A DNA stretch of 64,000 nucleotides, from the NCBI GenBank assembly GCA_017307375.1, contig JAFKFH010000019.1, forward strand, positions 123,911 through 187,910, read 5' to 3'. The translations under genes and the position numbers were made by a program. Under the pieces are notes generated by a model. The model was given only the letters and a program-made list of their open reading frames with translations, was not told where the DNA came from and made no database searches. Source of the stretch: Alphaproteobacteria bacterium (GTDB lineage Bacteria; Pseudomonadota; Alphaproteobacteria; Ferrovibrionales; Ferrovibrionaceae). The stretch's first letter is position 1. Each line of letters begins with the position of its first letter. Shown in pieces: positions 16,484 through 25,942 of this stretch.

Positions 16484-18559
16484 TCAGCGCCCCTCGCGCC
16501 GCCAGGCCAGCATCAGCGTGGCGAGCGCCAGCGCCAGGACGGCCAGGCCCGGCATCAGCCCGATCCGGCGAATGCCGGTAACGAGGTAATCGCCATGGGC
16601 GACCATGCCTAGCCAGCCTCGGCCCTCCGCCGGACGGTCGGGGCTGACGCGGCGGAAATCGGGCATGCCGTCCTTCAGCCAGCGCACGCCGCCCCGCGTC
16701 GCCTCCGCCACCGGCGTCATCTTCGCCGTGGTCGCGCGCGGATCGGCGAATTCCTTCGGGTTCAGCGCGCCCACCGCGGCAATGGCCTGGAAGCGCCCGT
16801 CGTCGAACCGCCAGACGCCGGGCTGGTCGGCGGGTATCGTGGCGGTCGACCGACCGGGGTTCTGCTCGGCCAGCGTCATCGTCGTGCGGCGTTCGTCCGG
16901 CATCGTCACGTTGACCGGGCGCTCGTCGGCTTCCAGGGCCCGGCGGGTGACCTCGATGCGGTTGCCCTTGACCTGCGCGGACAGGCCTTCCTCCTCCAGC
17001 TCGGGCTCCTTCATCAGCCAGTGGGCGGTACGGCGCAGCAATTCGGCCTGCGGCCCGCCGCCGTCGAAGCCGCGTGCCCACAGCCACCCGTGATCGGACA
17101 GCACCTGGGCCACGCGCCCCTTGCCGACGCGGTCCAGGACCAGCGCGGGCCGATCCATCGGGCCGGCCAGCAGCGTCTGGCGCGGCCCGGCCTCGGCGTC
17201 GACCAGGCGGAACCAGGCGCCCCAGGTGGGTTCGCCGCCGTTCTCGCCCGAGCCCTCGAGGCCCTCGGTCACCGGATGGCGGCGGCCGATCTCGGTCAGG
17301 TGGGGGCGATAGCGTTCGACATGCACGCTGCCGGTCGGACGGGAGGGCAGGATGTCGGCCAGCGGCGACCGGAACAGCGACAGGGCCGTCGAGTAGGCCG
17401 GGCCCGACGCCTCCAGCAACGCACCGCCGTTGCGGACGTAGTCGACGATGTTCTGGAAATACTGGTTGGGCAGGATGCCGCGGCGGCGATAGCGGTCGAA
17501 GATGATCAGGTCGAACTCGGCGATCTTCAGCTCGAACAATTCGCGGATCGGAAAGGCGATCAGCGACAGTTCGCGGATCGGCGTGCCATCCTGCTTCTCG
17601 GCGGGGCGCAGGATGGTGAAGTGGACCAGATCGACCGACGGGTCGGCCTTCAGCAGGTTGCGCCACACGCGCTGGCCCGGATGGGGCTCGCCGGTGACCA
17701 GCAGCACGCGCAGGCGGTCGCGCACGCCATTGATGGTGACGACCGCGCGGTTGTTCAACAGCGTCAGCTCGCGCTCGCCCGGCGGCACGCCCAGCTCGAC
17801 GATCGTCGGCCCGCCATGGTCGAGACGCACCGGCAGATCGTAGGTGCGGCCGATCGGCACCTGGACGATCCGGTTCTCGCCGTTGTCCACCCGGATGGTC
17901 AGCGGCGCGCTGGCCCCGGGGGCCGCCCCATCATCCTCGATCTTGAGCTGGACGGTGACGTCGTGGCCGACCAGGCCGTAGGCGGGCGCCTGTTCGACCA
18001 CCAGCCGGCGGTCGCGTTCGTCCGGCGCGCCGACCAGCAGGGTATGGACGGGGCCGCCGATCCGCTGCGCGGCGGCGGCCTCGGGCGCGTCGTGGACCTG
18101 GCCGTCCGAGATCACGACCACGCCGGCGACACGCTCGCGCGGCGTGTCGGACAGGGCGCGCTGGGCCGCGTCGAACAGCCGCGTGCCGTCATCGCGGCCA
18201 TCGGGCGAGGCGGCGCCGGCCTCGATCGTGCGGACCTCGAGCCCCGGCAGGGCTGCCAGTTTCTGCTTCAAGGCCGCTTCGGCCTGAGTGGCCTGGGCGT
18301 TGCGTTCGCCGATGCCCATCGACGGGCTGCGATCGGTGACGATCAGGGCGATATCGGGCTCGGGCTGGCGCTGTTCCTCGACCAGCGACGGATTGGCCAG
18401 CGCCGCCAGGCCGATGGCGAAGGCCGCCAGGCGCCACCAGGCGCCCCGGGCACGCTGCCACAGTGCGTAGCCGACCAGCCCCAGGGCCAGCACGGCCATC
18501 AGGGCCAGAACCGGCCAGGGCAGCAGCGGATCGAGATCGACGCCGGTGAAACCGCTCAT
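16484..18559 (-). CDS. VWA-like membrane protein of the MoxR/DUF58 cluster
   Basis: A 691-residue protein with two N-terminal membrane segments (about 15-33 and 40-58) and one at the C-terminus. The large middle part begins with a von Willebrand A-like domain: IALIVTDRSPSM contains a full DxSxS metal site, and VVVISDGQ supplies a later MIDAS aspartate. A glutamine-amidotransferase-like alpha/beta segment follows (LRVLLVTGEPHPGQ ... GALLEASG). Its start overlaps the DUF4159 gene by 4 bases. It is the last gene of the MoxR-DUF58-DUF4159 unit, whose cellular role is unclear; such sets are thought to work as MoxR-driven chaperone or metal-insertion machines. Confidence 0.85.
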   Translation of the reverse strand: MSGFTGVDLDPLLPWPVLALMAVLALGLVGYALWQRARGAWWRLAAFAIGLAALANPSLVEEQRQPEPDIALIVTDRSPSMGIGERNAQATQAEAALKQKLAALPGLEVRTIEAGAASPDGRDDGTRLFDAAQRALSDTPRERVAGVVVISDGQVHDAPEAAAAQRIGGPVHTLLVGAPDERDRRLVVEQAPAYGLVGHDVTVQLKIEDDGAAPGASAPLTIRVDNGENRIVQVPIGRTYDLPVRLDHGGPTIVELGVPPGERELTLLNNRAVVTINGVRDRLRVLLVTGEPHPGQRVWRNLLKADPSVDLVHFTILRPAEKQDGTPIRELSLIAFPIRELFELKIAEFDLIIFDRYRRRGILPNQYFQNIVDYVRNGGALLEASGPAYSTALSLFRSPLADILPSRPTGSVHVERYRPHLTEIGRRHPVTEGLEGSGENGGEPTWGAWFRLVDAEAGPRQTLLAGPMDRPALVLDRVGKGRVAQVLSDHGWLWARGFDGGGPQAELLRRTAHWLMKEPELEEEGLSAQVKGNRIEVTRRALEADERPVNVTMPDERRTTMTLAEQNPGRSTATIPADQPGVWRFDDGRFQAIAAVGALNPKEFADPRATTAKMTPVAEATRGGVRWLKDGMPDFRRVSPDRPAEGRGWLGMVAHGDYLVTGIRRIGLMPGLAVLALALATLMLAWRREGR

Positions 18560-21327
18560 TGCCCCAGACGCTCCAGCAGGGCGGGAACATGCACCTGGTC
18601 GGCCTTGTAGTTGCCGGTCAGGGTATACATCACGAGATTGATGCCGAAACGGTAGCTCATCTCGCGCTGGCGCTCGCCGCCCGGCACGACTGCGGCCATC
18701 GGCCGGCCCTGGGCATCGACCGCCCAGGCCGAGGCCCAGTCATTGCCGCCGATGACCAGCGCCGAGACGCCGTCGTTCGACCCGCCTCCATGTCGTTCGA
18801 CCCAGACCTGCCCCCCGGTATAACGGCCGGGGAAGTCCTGCAGCAGATAGAACGCCTTGGTCAGCACGTGGTCGGGCGGGATCGGCACCAGCGGCGGCAC
18901 GTCGAGCTTGCCGAGGATCGCGCGCAGGCGCTGGGATCCGGGCCCCGAGCCGCCGAACTGCTGGTCGCGGGTGTCGAACAGGATCAGCCCACCGGTCTTC
19001 ATGAACTGGTCGATGCGCGCCAGGGCCTTGTCGGACGGCGTCGGCGAGGATTCGGTCAAAGGCCAGTAGAGGAACGGGAAGACCGAAATCTCGTCGCGCT
19101 CGAGATCGACGCCGAGCGGCGGCGCCGCCTCGATCGAGGTACGACGCCACATCGTTTCGGTCAGCCCGGTCAGGCCGGCACGGCTCATCGCGTCGATCCT
19201 GCCGTCGCCCGACAGGACATAGGCCAGCCGCAGGTCCAGGGCGCCTGACAGCACCAACTCCTCCGGCGTCTGCGGATTGTCCAGGCGCTGGTTCTGGCCC
19301 TGCGCCCTCGCCATGTCGGCCGGCAGCAGCAGCGCACCGGCCAGGACCAGGCCCGGCACCAGCACGGCGGCGGCGGCCCGGCGGGGCCGCAGCAGGCCGC
19401 GCAAGGCCAGGCCGATCAGGAAGTCGACCAGCAGCAGCGCCATCGCCAGGCCGAGCGCCCAGGGCTTCAGTTCGACGCTCGATGCCGCCTGGTCCAGGCG
19501 ACGCTCGGCCGTGCCCGACGGCCAGCGGGAAATCGGCGTCAGCGCCGTCCAGCCGGTCGACAGGTTGAGCGCCCGCCGCGCATCCTCGGTCCCGTAATAG
19601 CCCGGCGGGCTGGCGGGGGCTGCCCGGGTCGCATTGAAGCTGCGCGCCGGGATCGGCCGTGCCGCGCCGCCGGGCTGCACCATCCGCCCGAAGCCGTCGA
19701 GCAGGCTGAGCGGCGCCAGCGTCGCATCCGGGGCCGAACCGGTGATGCCGCGGCCGAGATCGATCAGCCGGCGCAGCATGTCGATATAGAGGCCGGAGAA
19801 GGCCAGCGTCGACCAGTCGGCATTCGCCGAGGTATGGACCAGCACGACCCAGCCCTGGCCGCGCTTGGCGGCGGTGACCAGCGGGGTGCCGTCCTCCAGC
19901 CGAGCCCAGGTCCGTTCCGGCAGGTCGGCATCGGGTTCGGCCAGCACCTGCTGCGAGACGGTCACGTCATCGGGCACGGGCAGGCCGGCAAACGGGCTGT
20001 TGTCGGAGAACGCGGCAAGCTTGGCCGGCTGGCTCCAGCTCATCGCGCCGCCGAGCTGGCGCCCGCCCTGGCGCAGCCGGACCGGCATCAGCTCGTCGCC
20101 ACCACTTTCCGCCAGGCGCGGCCCGGCAAAGCGGATGACGACGCCGCCTTTCTCGACCCAGTCGGCCAGCGCCTGCCGGTCGGGCCCGACCACCTGGCCG
20201 ACATCGGCCAGGATCAGGACCGAAAGGTCCTCGCCCACCAGCGTGCCGATCTGGCCGTGCCGCAGTTCGTTGAACGGGCTCAGCGCGCGGTCGAGATAGT
20301 ACAGGTCGGACAACAGCGGTGCCTGGTTCTCGGCGCTGTCGCCGGAAACGACGCCGACCGGCCGGCGGCGCCAGCGTTCGTCGAGCAGGACGACGGTGCC
20401 GGCCGAGGCGCCTTGCTCGATCTCGGCGCGCACCAGCCGGTTGCGGACTTCGAGCGGCAGTTCGACGGTCAGATCGGCCGTGGTGGCGCCGGCGGCGAAA
20501 CGGATGGGTTCGCGTGCCAGCAGATTGGCCTGCTGGCCCGACAGGCGCAGCCAGCGGTTCTCCTCCGGCCCGCCCTCGGGCCGCAGCGCGCGAAAGCGCA
20601 GTCCCTGCCCCTCGGCCAACGGCGGGGTGAGGGCGCGCGCCTGTTCGACCGGTCCCGGCGTGACCACGGTCAGCGGACCGAAGCGTTGCAGCCGCTCGGC
20701 CAGGGCGAAGGCGCCGTTGGCGGCATCGCGTTCGGGTTCGATGCCGTCGGCGATCCAGGTAACCTCGGTGCCGGCGGGCAGCGTCCGGTCGCCCAGCACC
20801 TTGGCCAGCCCGGAGCGATCGGTAGGCCAGGGCTTGGGCTGCAGCGCGGCGACGGCGGCGCGGGCATCGGCCGGCGTCGACTGGCTGCCGGTGCCGGGGG
20901 CGGCGCCGTTGCCGACCGGGGCGGTGGTCAGCAACACGACGGCGCGGTCGGCGCGGTCGGCTGCAGCAATCTGTTCGAGGGCGGCGGCGCGGCGGGCATC
21001 CCAGGCCGACGCGGCCGCCCAGCCGTCGTCGATGACGAGGACCAGCGGCCCGCCGCCGGCGGCGGTCGGTTGCGGGTTGACGATCGGCTGGGCCAGGCCG
21101 AACACGACCAGCGCCGCGATCAGCAGCCGCAGCGCCAGCAGCCACCATGGCGTATGCGCCGGCGTTTCTTCGCGCGGGACCAGTTCGCGCAGGATGCGCA
21201 GCGGCGGAAAGGTCGAGCGCTTTGGTGCCGGCGGGGTGACCCGCAGCAGCCACCACAGCACCGGCAGCGCCCCGAGCGCGAGCAGCGCCCATGGTGCCGC
21301 GAAGCCGAGCGCGCCGAGGCCCAGCAT
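18556..21327 (-). CDS. BatA-like / DUF4159 membrane protein
   Basis: A 923-residue protein. The N-terminus has the BatA-type element PWALLALGALPVLWWLLRVTPP followed by a second membrane segment, as in aerotolerance-related proteins. A VWA-like domain follows, but its metal site is degenerate (LVIDDGWAAAS in place of DxSxS). Two further membrane helices lie near residues 600 and 625, and the C-terminal 200 residues match the DUF4159 pattern (FPFLYWPLTE, GGLILFDTRD). The start at 21327 follows the DUF58 stop by 5 bases; longer frames run through DUF58. It couples to the downstream VWA gene by ATGA overlap. Confidence 0.85.
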   Translation of the reverse strand: MLGLGALGFAAPWALLALGALPVLWWLLRVTPPAPKRSTFPPLRILRELVPREETPAHTPWWLLALRLLIAALVVFGLAQPIVNPQPTAAGGGPLVLVIDDGWAAASAWDARRAAALEQIAAADRADRAVVLLTTAPVGNGAAPGTGSQSTPADARAAVAALQPKPWPTDRSGLAKVLGDRTLPAGTEVTWIADGIEPERDAANGAFALAERLQRFGPLTVVTPGPVEQARALTPPLAEGQGLRFRALRPEGGPEENRWLRLSGQQANLLAREPIRFAAGATTADLTVELPLEVRNRLVRAEIEQGASAGTVVLLDERWRRRPVGVVSGDSAENQAPLLSDLYYLDRALSPFNELRHGQIGTLVGEDLSVLILADVGQVVGPDRQALADWVEKGGVVIRFAGPRLAESGGDELMPVRLRQGGRQLGGAMSWSQPAKLAAFSDNSPFAGLPVPDDVTVSQQVLAEPDADLPERTWARLEDGTPLVTAAKRGQGWVVLVHTSANADWSTLAFSGLYIDMLRRLIDLGRGITGSAPDATLAPLSLLDGFGRMVQPGGAARPIPARSFNATRAAPASPPGYYGTEDARRALNLSTGWTALTPISRWPSGTAERRLDQAASSVELKPWALGLAMALLLVDFLIGLALRGLLRPRRAAAAVLVPGLVLAGALLLPADMARAQGQNQRLDNPQTPEELVLSGALDLRLAYVLSGDGRIDAMSRAGLTGLTETMWRRTSIEAAPPLGVDLERDEISVFPFLYWPLTESSPTPSDKALARIDQFMKTGGLILFDTRDQQFGGSGPGSQRLRAILGKLDVPPLVPIPPDHVLTKAFYLLQDFPGRYTGGQVWVERHGGGSNDGVSALVIGGNDWASAWAVDAQGRPMAAVVPGGERQREMSYRFGINLVMYTLTGNYKADQVHVPALLERLGQ

Positions 21328-21332
21328 GCCGC

Positions 21333-22217
21333 TCAACCCCGCCCGCGCAAGGCGCGTTCGCCGCCCAGCGCGGCATAGAGCGCCAGCAGCGCGGTCTGCG
21401 GCGCCAGGTCGGTCCGATGCAGCGCATAGGTCCAGCCGGCCCGCCGGCAGAAATCGGCCAGCGTCTCGCGCCGCGCCTCCATCCGGCGGCGCCAGTCGTC
21501 GGCGAGCAGTTCGACGCGCGGCACCACGTGGCTCCCTTCGCCTTCGAGGCCGTCGAAGCGCACCCGGCCCTCGAACGGCAGGTCGAGTTCGGCGGGATCG
21601 AGCACCTGGACCAGGTGGCCGTCGACGCCCATCGCGGCAAAGCCGCGCACGAGGGCCTCGACCTCGGCCAACGGCGACAGGAAATCGGACACCATCACCA
21701 CCCGGGCAAAGCGCGGCAGCTCGCGCAGCGGCGGCAGGCTGCCGGCCTGATCGGGCTTGCGCAGGGCCAGTGCCTCGACCAGCCGGTCCAGGGCCGGCTT
21801 GCCGGTAGCGGGCGCGCGCGGGCTGTCCAGCAGGGCGATACGCTCGCCGCCGCGGACCAGCAGCGCGGCCAGGGCGAGGGTGAGGATCGCGGCGCGTTCG
21901 GCCTTGGTCGGGCGTGCCTCGGCACCGCGCCAGTTCATCGACGGTGAGGAATCGGCCCACAGCCACACGCTCTCGGCTGCTTCCCATTCGTTCTGGCGGA
22001 CATAGAGGCGGTCGCGCTTGGCCGACTGGCGCCAGTCGACGGCGGTCGACGGATCGGTCTGCTGATAGCTGCGATATTGCCAGAAACTGTCGCCGACGCC
22101 GGTGCGGCGGCGGCCGTGCACCCCCTGGGCCACGGTCGCGGCGACACGTTCGGCAGCCACCATCAGCGGCGGCAGAGCCGCTGCAAGTTGCTCGGCCCGC
22201 TGGCGCAGGGCCTGCAT
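21333..22217 (-). CDS. DUF58 domain protein
   Basis: A 294-residue cytoplasmic protein with the DUF58 hallmark block GVGDSFWQYRSYQQTDPSTAVDWRQSAKRD near residues 40-70, shown here only as the region name, and a VWA-type metal site WADSSPSM (DxSxS). DUF58 proteins are the usual partners of MoxR ATPases. Spacing to moxR is one base and to the DUF4159 gene five bases, so the operon is tight. The family has no defined biochemical activity; the VWA site suggests metal-dependent protein binding. Confidence 0.88.
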   Translation of the reverse strand: MQALRQRAEQLAAALPPLMVAAERVAATVAQGVHGRRRTGVGDSFWQYRSYQQTDPSTAVDWRQSAKRDRLYVRQNEWEAAESVWLWADSSPSMNWRGAEARPTKAERAAILTLALAALLVRGGERIALLDSPRAPATGKPALDRLVEALALRKPDQAGSLPPLRELPRFARVVMVSDFLSPLAEVEALVRGFAAMGVDGHLVQVLDPAELDLPFEGRVRFDGLEGEGSHVVPRVELLADDWRRRMEARRETLADFCRRAGWTYALHRTDLAPQTALLALYAALGGERALRGRG

Positions 22218-22218
22218 G

Positions 22219-23217
22219 CTATCTCAGTTTTTCCAGCAGCCGGGCGATCACCAGGTCGAGGGTGACGCCGTCGGCGCGGGCCGCGAAAGTCAGGGCCATG
22301 CGATGCCGCAGGATCGGCGGCGCCAGGGCGACGACGTCGTCGATCGACGGGCTCAACCGGCCGTCGAGCAGTGCCCGGGCGCGCACCGACAGCATCAGGG
22401 CCTGGGCGGCACGCGGGCCCGGACCCCAGGCAATCTGCTGCTTCAGTTCGGGCAGGTCGGTCGATTCGGGGCGACCGCGGCGGACCAGATCGAGAATGGC
22501 CTCGACCACGCTGTCGCCGACCGGAATGCGCCGCACCAGCTTCTGCGCCGCGATCAGCCGCCCGGCATCGAGCACCGGCGACACTTTCTCCTGTCGCGAG
22601 CCCGTCGTGGCGATCAGCATCGCGCGTTCGGCCTCGCGCTCCGGATAGGTGACGTCGACCTGCATCAGAAAGCGGTCGAGCTGTGCCTCGGGCAGCGGAT
22701 AGGTACCTTCCTGTTCCAGCGGGTTCTGCGTGGCCAGAACGTGAAAGGGCGAGGGCAGTTCGAGCCGCTTGCCGGCGATCGAGACCTCGCGCTCCTGCAT
22801 CGCCTGCAGCAGCGCCGACTGCGTGCGCGGGCTGGCGCGATTGATTTCGTCGGCCATCAGCAGCTGGCAGAACACCGGGCCTTCGATGAAGCGGAAGCTG
22901 CGCCTGCCCGCTTCGCCTTCTTCCAGCACTTCCGAACCGAGAATGTCGGGTGGCATCAGGTCGGGCGTGAACTGGATACGGCGATCGTCGAGGCCCAGGA
23001 CCGAACCGAGCGTCTCCACCAGCCGGGTCTTGGCCAGGCCCGGCACGCCGATCAGGAGGCAGTGACCGCCGGCGAGCAACGTGACGAGTACCTGCTCGAT
23101 CACCTCCTGCTGGCCGAAAATGACGCGGCCGACTTCGGCCTTTACCGCCGCGACACTTTCGCCGGTACGTTCGACCTCGGCGACGATCGCGTCGCCGCCC
23201 TCGCTGAAGCTCTGCAT
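22219..23217 (-). CDS. MoxR-family AAA+ ATPase
   Basis: A 332-residue MoxR ATPase, first gene of the four-gene cluster. Walker A GVPGLAKT lies at 57-64, with the MoxR-typical LAKT, Walker B LLMADEINR near 119-127 and sensor 1 ATQNPLEQEG. The C-terminal lid AAA domain follows. MoxR proteins act as chaperones that remodel VWA-domain partners, which are encoded next. The start at 23217 (MQSFSEGGD) was chosen because the long upstream in-frame extension overlaps the divergent DUF1285 gene antisense and carries no signals. Confidence 0.93.
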   Translation of the reverse strand: MQSFSEGGDAIVAEVERTGESVAAVKAEVGRVIFGQQEVIEQVLVTLLAGGHCLLIGVPGLAKTRLVETLGSVLGLDDRRIQFTPDLMPPDILGSEVLEEGEAGRRSFRFIEGPVFCQLLMADEINRASPRTQSALLQAMQEREVSIAGKRLELPSPFHVLATQNPLEQEGTYPLPEAQLDRFLMQVDVTYPEREAERAMLIATTGSRQEKVSPVLDAGRLIAAQKLVRRIPVGDSVVEAILDLVRRGRPESTDLPELKQQIAWGPGPRAAQALMLSVRARALLDGRLSPSIDDVVALAPPILRHRMALTFAARADGVTLDLVIARLLEKLR

Positions 23218-23340
23218 CAGGCTTATATATCCCCTGTTCTGAGGAAGGCTAGGGCTTGGAGGGTCGAGCCTACGCCGTTTTGCGTTGCACGCAAAGTGTC
23301 CCCACGGGAACGTGACCGGTAGCAAGCAGGAAGGGAAAGC

Positions 23341-23925
23341 ATGACGTCGACCGCAAGCGGCCTGCCCCAGCCAGCCTTCGACCTTGGACGGCTGTTTGCC
23401 GAATTGAAGGATCGCCGACTGCCGCCGGTCGAGAAATGGGAGCCACCGTTCTGCGGCGACATCGACATGCGCATCGCCCGTGATGGTAGCTGGTTCTACC
23501 TGGGCACGCCGATCGGCCGGCGCGAAATGGTCAGGCTGTTCTCGACCGTACTGCGCCGCGATGCGGATGGGCGTTATTATCTGGTGACGCCGGTCGAGAA
23601 ATGCGGCATCACCGTCGACGACGCACCCTTCGTGGCCGTCGAACTGCTGGTCGAGGGTCAGGGTCCCGAACAGCGCCTCAGCTTTCGCACCAATGTCGAC
23701 GACGTGGTCAGCGCAGGCCCCGATCACCCGTTGCGGGTCGAGGTCGATCCGGTGACCGGGGCGCCCGCACCTTATGTCCATGTGCGCGGGCGGCTCGAGG
23801 CGCGGGTCAACCGGCCGGTGTTCTACGAACTGGTCGGGCTGGCCGAACCCGATCCCGGACATCCCGATGGCATCGGGGTGTGGTCGGGCGGGACATTCTT
23901 TCCACTGGGGTCGACGGTTGCCTGA
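23341..23925 (+). CDS. DUF1285 protein
   Basis: A 194-residue protein of the DUF1285 family, with the conserved opening VEKWEPPFCGDIDMRIARDG, then LGTPIGRREMVRLFSTVLR and YYLVTPVEKCGITVDDAPF. The family fold is known to be beta-rich, but no function is assigned. A strong AGGAAGGG precedes the ATG. It is divergent from moxR, and 18 bases before a NUDIX gene and then cca, an arrangement common in alphaproteobacteria. Confidence 0.88.
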   Translation: MTSTASGLPQPAFDLGRLFAELKDRRLPPVEKWEPPFCGDIDMRIARDGSWFYLGTPIGRREMVRLFSTVLRRDADGRYYLVTPVEKCGITVDDAPFVAVELLVEGQGPEQRLSFRTNVDDVVSAGPDHPLRVEVDPVTGAPAPYVHVRGRLEARVNRPVFYELVGLAEPDPGHPDGIGVWSGGTFFPLGSTVA

Positions 23926-23943
23926 GACGATGACGACGAGACG

Positions 23944-24621
23944 ATGCAGACCGAATCGATAACGACCGACCGGCCGGACGCGCACGGCCCCATGCTCGAC
24001 AGGTTGCAGCGCATCCTGGCGCCCTTGCCGGCGTTGAGCGATCTGCCGCGCAGCTTCGATCCCGCTGCCGGCGGCGATCACGCCTTAAATCCCGGCGCGC
24101 CGTCGCTGATCCGGCCCGGCCTGCTGACGCCGGCCGCGGTACTGGTGCCCGTCATCCGCCATCGGGCGGGGCCGAGCGTGTTGCTGACCCGACGCACCGA
24201 CACGCTCGCCAAGCATTCCGGCCAGGTCGCCTTTCCCGGCGGGCGGCTCGACGACACCGATGCCGATCTTGCCCAATGCGCGCTGCGCGAAACCGAGGAG
24301 GAGGTCGGGCTGGCCCGCGACCGTGTCGGCGTCATCGGGGCGCTCAGTCCCTACATCACGGTGACCGGATATGTCGTGACGCCGGTGGTCGGCATCGTCG
24401 AGCCGGGCTTCGACCTCGTGCCCAACCCGGCCGAGGTCGCCGACGTCTTCGAAGTGCCGCTGGCTTTCCTGCTCGACGATCGCAATCACAAGCGCCACGG
24501 CGGCAGTTTCAACGGCACCCGCCGCGAGTGGTGGGCGATTCCCTACGGCGCCCATTATATATGGGGTGCCACCGCCGGCATGCTGCGCGACCTGCTGCGG
24601 CGCTGGAACGACGCCGGCTGA
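23944..24621 (+). CDS. NUDIX hydrolase, CoA pyrophosphatase-like
   Basis: A 225-residue NUDIX enzyme of the NudL type that cleaves coenzyme A or similar nucleotide diphosphates. The NUDIX box is spread over residues about 98-120: GGRLDDTD then ALRETEEEVGL, with the REtxEE catalytic core present. Flanking features fit the CoA subgroup: SVLLTRRTDTLAKHSGQVAFPGG upstream of the box and WWAIPYGAHYIWGATAGML at the end. It sits between DUF1285 and cca, and its stop is directly followed by the cca GTG start. Confidence 0.9.
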   Translation: MQTESITTDRPDAHGPMLDRLQRILAPLPALSDLPRSFDPAAGGDHALNPGAPSLIRPGLLTPAAVLVPVIRHRAGPSVLLTRRTDTLAKHSGQVAFPGGRLDDTDADLAQCALRETEEEVGLARDRVGVIGALSPYITVTGYVVTPVVGIVEPGFDLVPNPAEVADVFEVPLAFLLDDRNHKRHGGSFNGTRREWWAIPYGAHYIWGATAGMLRDLLRRWNDAG

Positions 24622-24623
24622 CC

Positions 24624-25820
24624 GTGCTGCCCGCAACCCGCATCGCGCCCCCCGACTGGATGACGGGTCCCGCCGCGACAGCGGTGGTCGCGGCGCTGGG
24701 CGTGGCGCGCTTCGTCGGCGGTTGCGTGCGCGATGCGGTCCGCGGCGACCGCCCGCAGGATATCGATATCGCGACCCCGCATGATCCGGGCAGCGTGATG
24801 GCGCGGTTGGCTGCGGCGTCGATTCGTGCCGTCCCGACCGGCATCGAGCACGGGACGATCACCGCGATCGTCGAGGGCGAGCCGATCGAGGTGACAACGC
24901 TGCGCCACGACATCGAGACCGATGGCCGCCATGCCCGGGTCGCCTTCACCGACGACTGGACCGAGGATGCCCAGCGGCGCGACTTCACGATCAATGCGCT
25001 CTACGCCGATGCCGACGGCACGATCTACGACCCGACCGGCGGGCTCGCCGATCTCGAGGCCGGCATCGTGCGATTCATCGGCGATGCCGCGCGGCGGATC
25101 GCCGAAGATCACCTCCGGATTCTCCGCTTCTTCCGTTTCCATGGCCGCTATGCCAAGGGGCCGCCGGACGGGCAGGCGAGGGCAGCGATCATCGCGGCGG
25201 CACCGCTGGTGGCGCGGCTGTCGGGCGAACGGATCGCGATGGAGACCGTGCGGCTGCTGCAGATGGCTGATCCGATGGAACCGGTCGGGCTGATGATCGA
25301 TTGGGGTGTCTGGGGCTCGATTGTCGCGGCGCCGCCGCAGCGCGACCGGCTTGGCCGCGTCGCGCGACGGGAAGCGTCGCGCGACGATATCGATCCGATG
25401 CGGCGCCTGTCGGCGCTGCTGCCCGACGATGCCGGCGCCGTGCAGCAGATCGCCGCGCGGCTTAAACTGCCGGTCAGGGATCGCGATCGGCTTGCCGCCG
25501 CCGCAGCGGACGATCCCGGCAACTGGTTCACCGATGCCCGGGCGCGGCGCGCGGCCTTCTACCGGCATGGCATCCAGCGGGTGCTCGATCAGGCCTATCG
25601 CCACGCCGACGAGCGCGCGCTCGATGCCGTGCGCGCGACGGCCGCGTGCTGGTCCAGGCCGCGGCTGCCGGTCGGGGGCAAGGACGTTCTGGCCCGCGGG
25701 GTCTCCGGCCCTGCCGTCGGCACGGTACTCGCCGCAGTGGAAGAATGGTGGATCGATGGTGATTTCGCCGCCGGTCGCGATGCCTGCCTGGAACGCCTCG
25801 ACGCCGTGATCGGCGCCTGA
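24624..25820 (+). CDS. cca: CCA tRNA nucleotidyltransferase
   Basis: Adds or repairs the 3' CCA end of tRNAs. The class II nucleotidyltransferase signature is present: FVGGCVRDAVRGDRPQDIDI with the GG and DxD metal site, then TEDAQRRDFTINALYAD and the RIAEDHLRILRFFRF motif C region. The product is 398 residues from a GTG at 24624 two bases after the NUDIX stop; an ATG at 24660 would leave too little sequence before the GG motif. C-terminal helical domain is present, no HD domain is seen. A strong terminator hairpin follows at 25889. Confidence 0.92.
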   Translation: MLPATRIAPPDWMTGPAATAVVAALGVARFVGGCVRDAVRGDRPQDIDIATPHDPGSVMARLAAASIRAVPTGIEHGTITAIVEGEPIEVTTLRHDIETDGRHARVAFTDDWTEDAQRRDFTINALYADADGTIYDPTGGLADLEAGIVRFIGDAARRIAEDHLRILRFFRFHGRYAKGPPDGQARAAIIAAAPLVARLSGERIAMETVRLLQMADPMEPVGLMIDWGVWGSIVAAPPQRDRLGRVARREASRDDIDPMRRLSALLPDDAGAVQQIAARLKLPVRDRDRLAAAAADDPGNWFTDARARRAAFYRHGIQRVLDQAYRHADERALDAVRATAACWSRPRLPVGGKDVLARGVSGPAVGTVLAAVEEWWIDGDFAAGRDACLERLDAVIGA

Positions 25821-25888
25821 TCGGGGCCATGTTCACCGGTCGGCCGTGTCATAGGCCATTTTTTCGATGCCCTGGGCATCGGACATGA

Positions 25889-25913
25889 AAAAACCGCCTG
25901 AGCGGCGGTTTTT
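25889..25913. terminator. Intrinsic terminator, probably bidirectional
   Basis: A ten-base-pair stem with arms AAAAACCGCC and GGCGGTTTTT around a 5-base loop TGAGC. It has T-runs on both strands, so it can end transcripts from cca (plus strand) and from the H1-like gene (minus strand). A second small hairpin (arms CGATGCC and GGCATCG) precedes it at 25865-25881. Confidence 0.85.
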
Positions 25914-25942
25914 CTCATGAAGACTAGGCCAATAGAATCGCC

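Noticed and set aside
19834..21378. A 514-codon plus-strand frame over the DUF4159 gene
   Set aside because: Opposite-strand shadow; composition is low-complexity and it has no family match, while the minus-strand product has BatA, membrane helices and DUF4159.
24553..24568. Recurrent TATATA strings (here, 23220, 27338, 46534)
   Set aside because: At 24553, 27338 and 46534 they fall inside coding frames (NUDIX, trmL, lgt) as TAT/ATA codons; the one at 23220 is intergenic and isolated. There is no common motif, so chance use of rare codons is the simplest explanation.
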